From Echinarachnius parma (Eukaryota; Echinodermata; Echinoidea; Clypeasteroida; Echinarachniidae), in contig JBAMJV010008452.1 in the NCBI GenBank assembly GCA_037951105.1, forward strand, positions 42,192 to 106,191: 64,000 nucleotides of DNA. The letters are read 5' to 3'. This document shows, one piece after another, positions 62,301 to 64,000 of this stretch; position 1 is the stretch's first letter, and every line of letters begins with the position of its first letter. The notes beneath the pieces were generated by a model that was not told the origin of the DNA, did not search any database, and was given only the letters and a program-made list of their open reading frames with translations. The position numbers and the translations under genes are program-made.

Positions 62301-62905
62301 TCTCAAATTAAATCTTAAATATAACAATGATTATGGAGACATTTGACAAATCAAAACCCATTTCATTCTTCTGTTACCATAAGTAAAACAACAATGTACA
62401 AGAGAAGTGAGAATGCTCCAAGTGATTTTGGTTGAAATTGTACAAAGTTAATGGATTACTTTAACAGTCGTATAAACCACCTATATACTACTGTAATTTC
62501 CTACTGCATAGATATGTCTTGCAATATTGCACATAATGGATTTTGTTATTATATTTAATTTCGGCAATATAAAATACGTATAGCATAATATCCTTTTAGA
62601 TAGTCCCATATTAGAGAGCTAATTAATATATGACCCACCAGGTTCTCCTAGGAAATGGGTTAAGAATGCTGGTAAAAACCTATAATCAGAAAAGCAGTTC
62701 TAAGAACGAAGTTAGGCAAAGCAAGAAATAATAATAATAAAGAAGTCTATAATGCGCCATTTCACCCTTTTCAAGGTGCTCAGGGAGCAGTTAACTCATC
62801 TTTACACCACAAATTATACACAAATAATTATTGAGAATATCAAAACAGAAAATCCAATCAAATAACATTATAAAGGACAGGCGTTTATACTTACTCGGTG
62901 TCCAT
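37738..62905 (-). CDS. EF-hand and WD40-repeat protein, WDY/WDR49/EFCAB8/WDR64-like (22 coding exons)
   Basis: Exons 5' to 3': 62895-62905, 55816-56056, 52689-52835, 51704-51766, 51134-51365, 50629-50675, 49711-49848, 49007-49195, 48361-48552, 47611-47730, 47244-47381, 46619-46783, 45657-45809, 44845-45029, 44200-44361, 43701-43843, 42716-42867, 41900-42117, 40938-41008, 39687-40630, 38777-38926, 37738-38010. They sum to 4,134 nt (1,377 residues plus stop). All introns are GT-AG and all phases close. One canonical EF-hand loop lies at residues 86-97. WD40 signatures run from about residue 150 to 900. A 314-residue disordered insert and a conserved C-terminal tail follow. The EF-hand plus WD40 order and strings such as KIRHIPQNK and NPLTYQHP...DPWTVTK fit this family, which includes the Drosophila WDY protein; related proteins are associated with cilia and sperm flagella. 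The first 11-nt exon is the least certain part. Confidence 0.9.
38340..38452. mobile_element. Small foldback element in the last intron
   Basis: CACACTACATGATTCGATTC near 38,345 is imperfectly inverted at GATTGGGTCGTGTAGTGTGC (to 38,452). The whole of it is about 110 bp. Confidence 0.5.
39240..39556. mobile_element. Diverged member of the TTAAAGTGATCCATTAA MITE family
   Basis: The interior resembles the copy at 62,064-62,464: both have ...TTCATTG(T/A)..., GTGAAAGTTTCAT-type, TTTCCTGGTTAAAAAAG / TTACCTAGTGAAAACAAG and CAATGGACG / CTATGGACG segments, and it ends CCCTTTAACTTTAAAGTG. The termini are degraded. Confidence 0.4.
39687..40630 (-). CDS. Exon 20 of the EF-hand/WD40 gene: long disordered acidic/Ser-rich region
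   Basis: This 944-nt exon encodes about residues 923-1237. It opens with an acidic stretch ([20 protein letters not shown]). A Ser/Thr/Gln/Asn-rich low-complexity sequence follows, including two imperfect copies of a 20-residue motif, [20 protein letters not shown] and [20 protein letters not shown]. No folded domain is recognisable. The donor ACG|GTAATT is followed within nine bases by an in-frame stop, so retention of this intron would give an alternative short C-terminus. Confidence 0.85.
40938..51766 (-). CDS. WD40-repeat core of the EF-hand/WD40 gene (exons 4-19)
   Basis: Strand-D W-D/W-x signatures appear in order: SIRFWD (exon 5), HVVRLWN (9), VVKVWD (10), TVSVWN (12), VWNFQNG (13), EILIWS (14), GYLHFW (16), QVYVWS (17), TARLWT (18). 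GH-type starts such as [10 protein letters not shown] (exon 9), [10 protein letters not shown] (14) and [12 protein letters not shown] (18) accompany them. There are enough repeats for two beta-propellers, as usual in this family. Most exon boundaries are in phase 0; exons 14-19 use mixed phases that all match. Confidence 0.92.
41226..41475. mobile_element. One-armed relative of the palindromic element at 3.1-3.7 kb
   Basis: It starts TTAAAGGTTCCCTGACATGC and shares CAAATGCATGTTGAC, TCTGTATTAGTGTACACA, GTTTTGTATATATTTTAA, TTTGCTAAGCCC and ACTGGTCAGCTA with the 3,085-3,318 arm. No second arm is present. It lies in the intron between exons 19 and 18. Confidence 0.75.
43075..43245. repeat. (ATC)n trinucleotide repeat
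   Basis: Imperfect ATC/ATCATCGTC runs in the intron between exons 17 and 16. The long His-rich or Met-rich open frames over it are artefacts. Confidence 0.9.
43556..43670. repeat. Short tandem repeat built on GGACTGTTGGTA..TCCT
   Basis: GAAGGACTGTTGGTATTCTT, GGATAGTCCTAAAAAGGACC, TAGTCCTAGGAAGGACTGTT and GTCCTGGAAAGGACTGTTGG repeat with internal dyad symmetry (AGTCCTAGGAAGGACT). Confidence 0.75.
43864..44045. repeat. Inverted pair of tetranucleotide microsatellites
   Basis: About 19 TTGA units (43864-43940) are followed 57 bp later by about 12 TCAA units (43998-44045), the exact complement. They can fold back into a cruciform or RNA hairpin within the intron between exons 16 and 15. Confidence 0.9.
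46240..46412. repeat. (TG)n compound microsatellite
   Basis: GTGTGTGTGCGTGTG-type repeat interrupted by two TATATGCCGGTGTGAGTG blocks, in the intron between exons 13 and 12. Confidence 0.9.
48111..48182. repeat. Two-copy tandem repeat, about 37 bp
   Basis: TGGCACTGGTGAATATATTT followed by GT(A/G)TCATTTGCAAAAA occurs twice in a row in the intron after exon 9. Confidence 0.85.
49364..49444. repeat. (CAAA)n/(GAAA)n microsatellite
   Basis: ACAAACAAACAAACAAAC and GAAAGAAAGAAA runs in the intron between exons 8 and 7. Confidence 0.85.
52689..56056 (-). CDS. N-terminal EF-hand region of the EF-hand/WD40 gene (exons 2-3)
   Basis: Exon 2 (55816-56056) begins with one base completing a split codon and encodes a helical N-terminal domain ending [13 protein letters not shown]. 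Exon 3 (52689-52835) encodes [19 protein letters not shown]. The 12-residue loop has D, S, D, D and E at positions 1, 3, 5, 9 and 12 and G at 6, a textbook calcium-binding EF-hand. It continues to KIRHIPQNK, the linker to the WD40 part. Confidence 0.92.
53057..53104 (-). pseudogene. Broken copy of EF-hand exon 3
   Basis: After a preserved acceptor (TTGCAG) it reads [17 protein letters not shown], then diverges with no donor. E12 of the calcium loop is changed to K. It sits 222 bp upstream of the intact exon, and flanking intron sequence is also loosely duplicated (about 52,900-53,000 against 53,165-53,255). Confidence 0.9.
53668..53864. mobile_element. 197-bp hAT-like MITE with CAGTGGCGGATCTA ends
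   Basis: Inverted ends CAGTGGCGGATCTA and TAGATCCGCCCCTG enclose poly(G) (53684-53701) and poly(C) (about 53716-53731) tracts. TATGA occurs directly on both flanks. A perfect 8-bp duplication is not visible, so the superfamily is a guess from end similarity to the element at 33,067. Confidence 0.7.
55302..55442. repeat. (ATC)n trinucleotide repeat
   Basis: Long ATC run in the intron between exons 3 and 2. It reads as poly-Asp on the minus strand, which is not a real protein. Confidence 0.92.
57454..57838. mobile_element. MITE, TTAAAGTGATCCATTAA family
   Basis: The left end TTAAAGTGATCCATTTACTT is inverted at the right end (AATTAATGGATCGCTTTAA). Related left ends occur at about 53,980 (TTAAAGTGATCCATTAACTT) and 55,475. 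A complete relative lies at 62,064-62,464. Confidence 0.72.
58408..58433. repeat. 26-base poly(G) tract
   Basis: Uninterrupted run of 26 G, the longest homopolymer in the window. Confidence 0.95.
60870..61520. repeat. Three diverged tandem copies of a G-rich unit
   Basis: Units starting near 60,870, 61,148 and 61,385 share TATAACAATAGCA(C)CTCGA, GGGACGG(A/G)ATGGGAA, a poly(G) tract (60989-61008, about 61240-61252, 61495-61514) and GGCACG. Copies 1 and 2 also share ATAGTAATTATA, TTTGCCTGGTT and ATACAACCAGATT. Copy 3 is truncated. Confidence 0.85.
62064..62464. mobile_element. MITE, TTAAAGTGATCCATTAA family (intact ends)
   Basis: The left end TTAAAGTGATCCATTAACTT and right end AAGTTAATGGATTACTTTAA are inverted repeats about 401 bp apart. 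The interior is non-coding and resembles 39,240-39,556. Confidence 0.75.
62895..62905 (-). CDS. Candidate first coding exon (11 nt) of the EF-hand/WD40 gene
   Basis: ATGGACACCGA followed by the consensus donor GTAAGT. It leaves two bases (GA), exactly what exon 2 needs, since exon 2 starts with one completing base; the join reads MDTE-EGAGVTL. Initiation context AAAATGG is favourable and the upstream DNA is promoter-like. The alternative is a different, unseen first exon inside the 6.8-kb intron or beyond the window. Confidence 0.55.
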
Positions 62906-62958
62906 TTTACCCAGCCAGAAACTACCTGCAGGTCCAAAGAGTGTGTTTGCTGCTTGGC

Positions 62959-62973
62959 GTCACCCGGGAAAAC
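62959..62973 (-). promoter_or_regulatory. X-box-like RFX site upstream of the EF-hand/WD40 gene
   Basis: GTCACC-CGG-GAAAAC fits RYYNYY-N(1-3)-RRNRAC. The left half is a perfect GTYRCC and the right half has one deviation from RGNAAC. It lies 54 bp upstream of the candidate start codon, the usual distance for ciliary genes. The loose consensus is expected about once per 1.4 kb by chance. Confidence 0.4.
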
Positions 62974-64000
62974 AGGCCGATCGGTCCTTCGGCCTCTCGA
63001 TGGAGTGTACGTACGTCGTGTCGGACACAGCGTATACAATTTATTTTGTTTCAATCACATTTGCGATCAGCTGCTAGTATAATTATGTAATAATGTTATA
63101 TTGGTATCGGTTGTAATTTACTTTCATTGCACTTTCATTGGCATTTGCATTTGTGATGAGAAAAATCGACCGTCGTTGTTTTGTAGGCGGTATAAATATC
63201 ATTATGCGCACCAAGTAATCCATCGTGGATAAATCAGCCTCAATAAAAAAACAGACACTGGTCACATGCATGCGGCCCCCCTTTTCGCATCATCCACTCC
63301 GATCGAGTCACAGCACAATTCCTTTTAGCGTTCAGTAACCACGGTAACGATGAACAGTTTGGAACGATCCGTTGCAGCATCCAGAGTATATAGTCACGAA
63401 TGCAGGGTTGATGTTTCGGTTCTATAATCATTTTACTTTCACTTCGAATTAATTAAATAATTATAGCATTGTACTCCAGGATTCTCAATGGACATGCTGA
63501 ATGTTTATAGGTTGTAATTTGTCCGTGCCTTCAAGTTCATGTATAAAAGAAACAAATAATCTATCCTCTTTTATTGGTTTGTAAACAATATTCGTGATCA
63601 TATACTTCTCACACGTTTCCTCAGCATGTACCCTTGCGCTTCATGTCGCTTCGCATCTTCTCCTGTTCTATATCATGTCAGTTCGAGCCGAATTTTTGTC
63701 CACCCATCATTGAAAGCATGATGATTAGAAAGATTTCAAACTCCGTATCTAATGCATGATTGTCGGTCGTATAAAGCGAGTTAATAATGTTGAAAAACTT
63801 CTTGAAAAAACACACACTGTCGTATAACTCCTTTTTCAAACTACATGCTCGTGTAAAGACTGCATGAGTTACTTTTACTAGTGAGTTTAGCTATATTGAT
63901 AGAATACTTTGAGAAATGAAGACCACAAACAAACCTTTGTTCAAAGTGATCGCGTTAAGACTGCTGTAATTCACGCTGAACAAACGCCGTTAGAGGTTTC
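62974..64000. other. Upstream flank of the EF-hand/WD40 gene
   Basis: CG-richer to about 63,030, then AT-rich. Minus-strand frames of about 60 codons at 63,083-63,431 have no recognisable signature. No RNA gene is seen. Confidence 0.4.

Larger units (their letters stand above)
56057..62894 (-). other. 6.8-kb first intron of the EF-hand/WD40 gene
   Basis: I find no coding exon here. Contents include (CAA)n at 56,340-56,370 and poly(G) at 56,402-56,421. There is a 26-base G tract at 58,408-58,433, GA-rich/poly(G) at 59,632-59,690, two MITEs, and the G-rich triplication near 61 kb. Confidence 0.55.

Overview
This window is nuclear DNA from an animal, most likely a marine deuterostome invertebrate; echinoderm or hemichordate is my inference. 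The genes have many short exons with GT-AG introns, there are no bacterial-style operons, the DNA is AT-rich, and non-autonomous DNA transposons, microsatellites and long poly(G) tracts are dense. The predicted CLUAP1 protein is very close to vertebrate CLUAP1. Species was not determined.

Layout. Positions 1-5,044 hold no gene I can support: repeats, a palindromic element and one promoter-like patch near 2.2 kb. Positions 5,045-18,605 (+) carry a complete 11-exon CLUAP1/IFT38 gene of 422 codons, followed by a tandemly repeated 3' end to about 19.48 kb. Positions 19.5-27.6 kb hold repeats, including a 1.47-kb palindrome and a retrotransposon scrap. Positions 27,682-29,553 (-) carry an intact single-exon B-box/coiled-coil (TRIM-like, RING-less) gene of 623 codons. 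Positions 30-37.7 kb hold one unrecognised candidate exon and several well-delimited transposons (hAT-like with an 8-bp target duplication, mariner-like with TA ends). Positions 37,738-62,905 (-) carry a 22-exon gene of 1,377 codons for an EF-hand plus WD40-repeat protein of the WDY/WDR49/EFCAB8/WDR64 group. I reconstructed it exon by exon and every splice phase closes. The last 1.1 kb is its upstream flank.

CLUAP1 is an intraflagellar-transport B protein. The WDY/WDR49-type families are linked to cilia or sperm flagella. The two genes converge on a region holding the TRIM-like gene. An X-box-like (RFX) site lies 54 bp upstream of the candidate start codon of the WD40 gene.

The most unusual signal is repeated partial exon duplication. 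CLUAP1 exons 2, 4, 5, 9 and the terminal exon, exon 3 of the WD40 gene, and the orphan exon at 30.2 kb each have broken direct copies next to them. Exon 9 is preceded by seven acceptor-plus-exon-start copies. Copies retaining an acceptor lie 5' of the intact exon, and the one retaining a donor lies 3' of it, as expected for tandem duplications with a breakpoint inside an exon.
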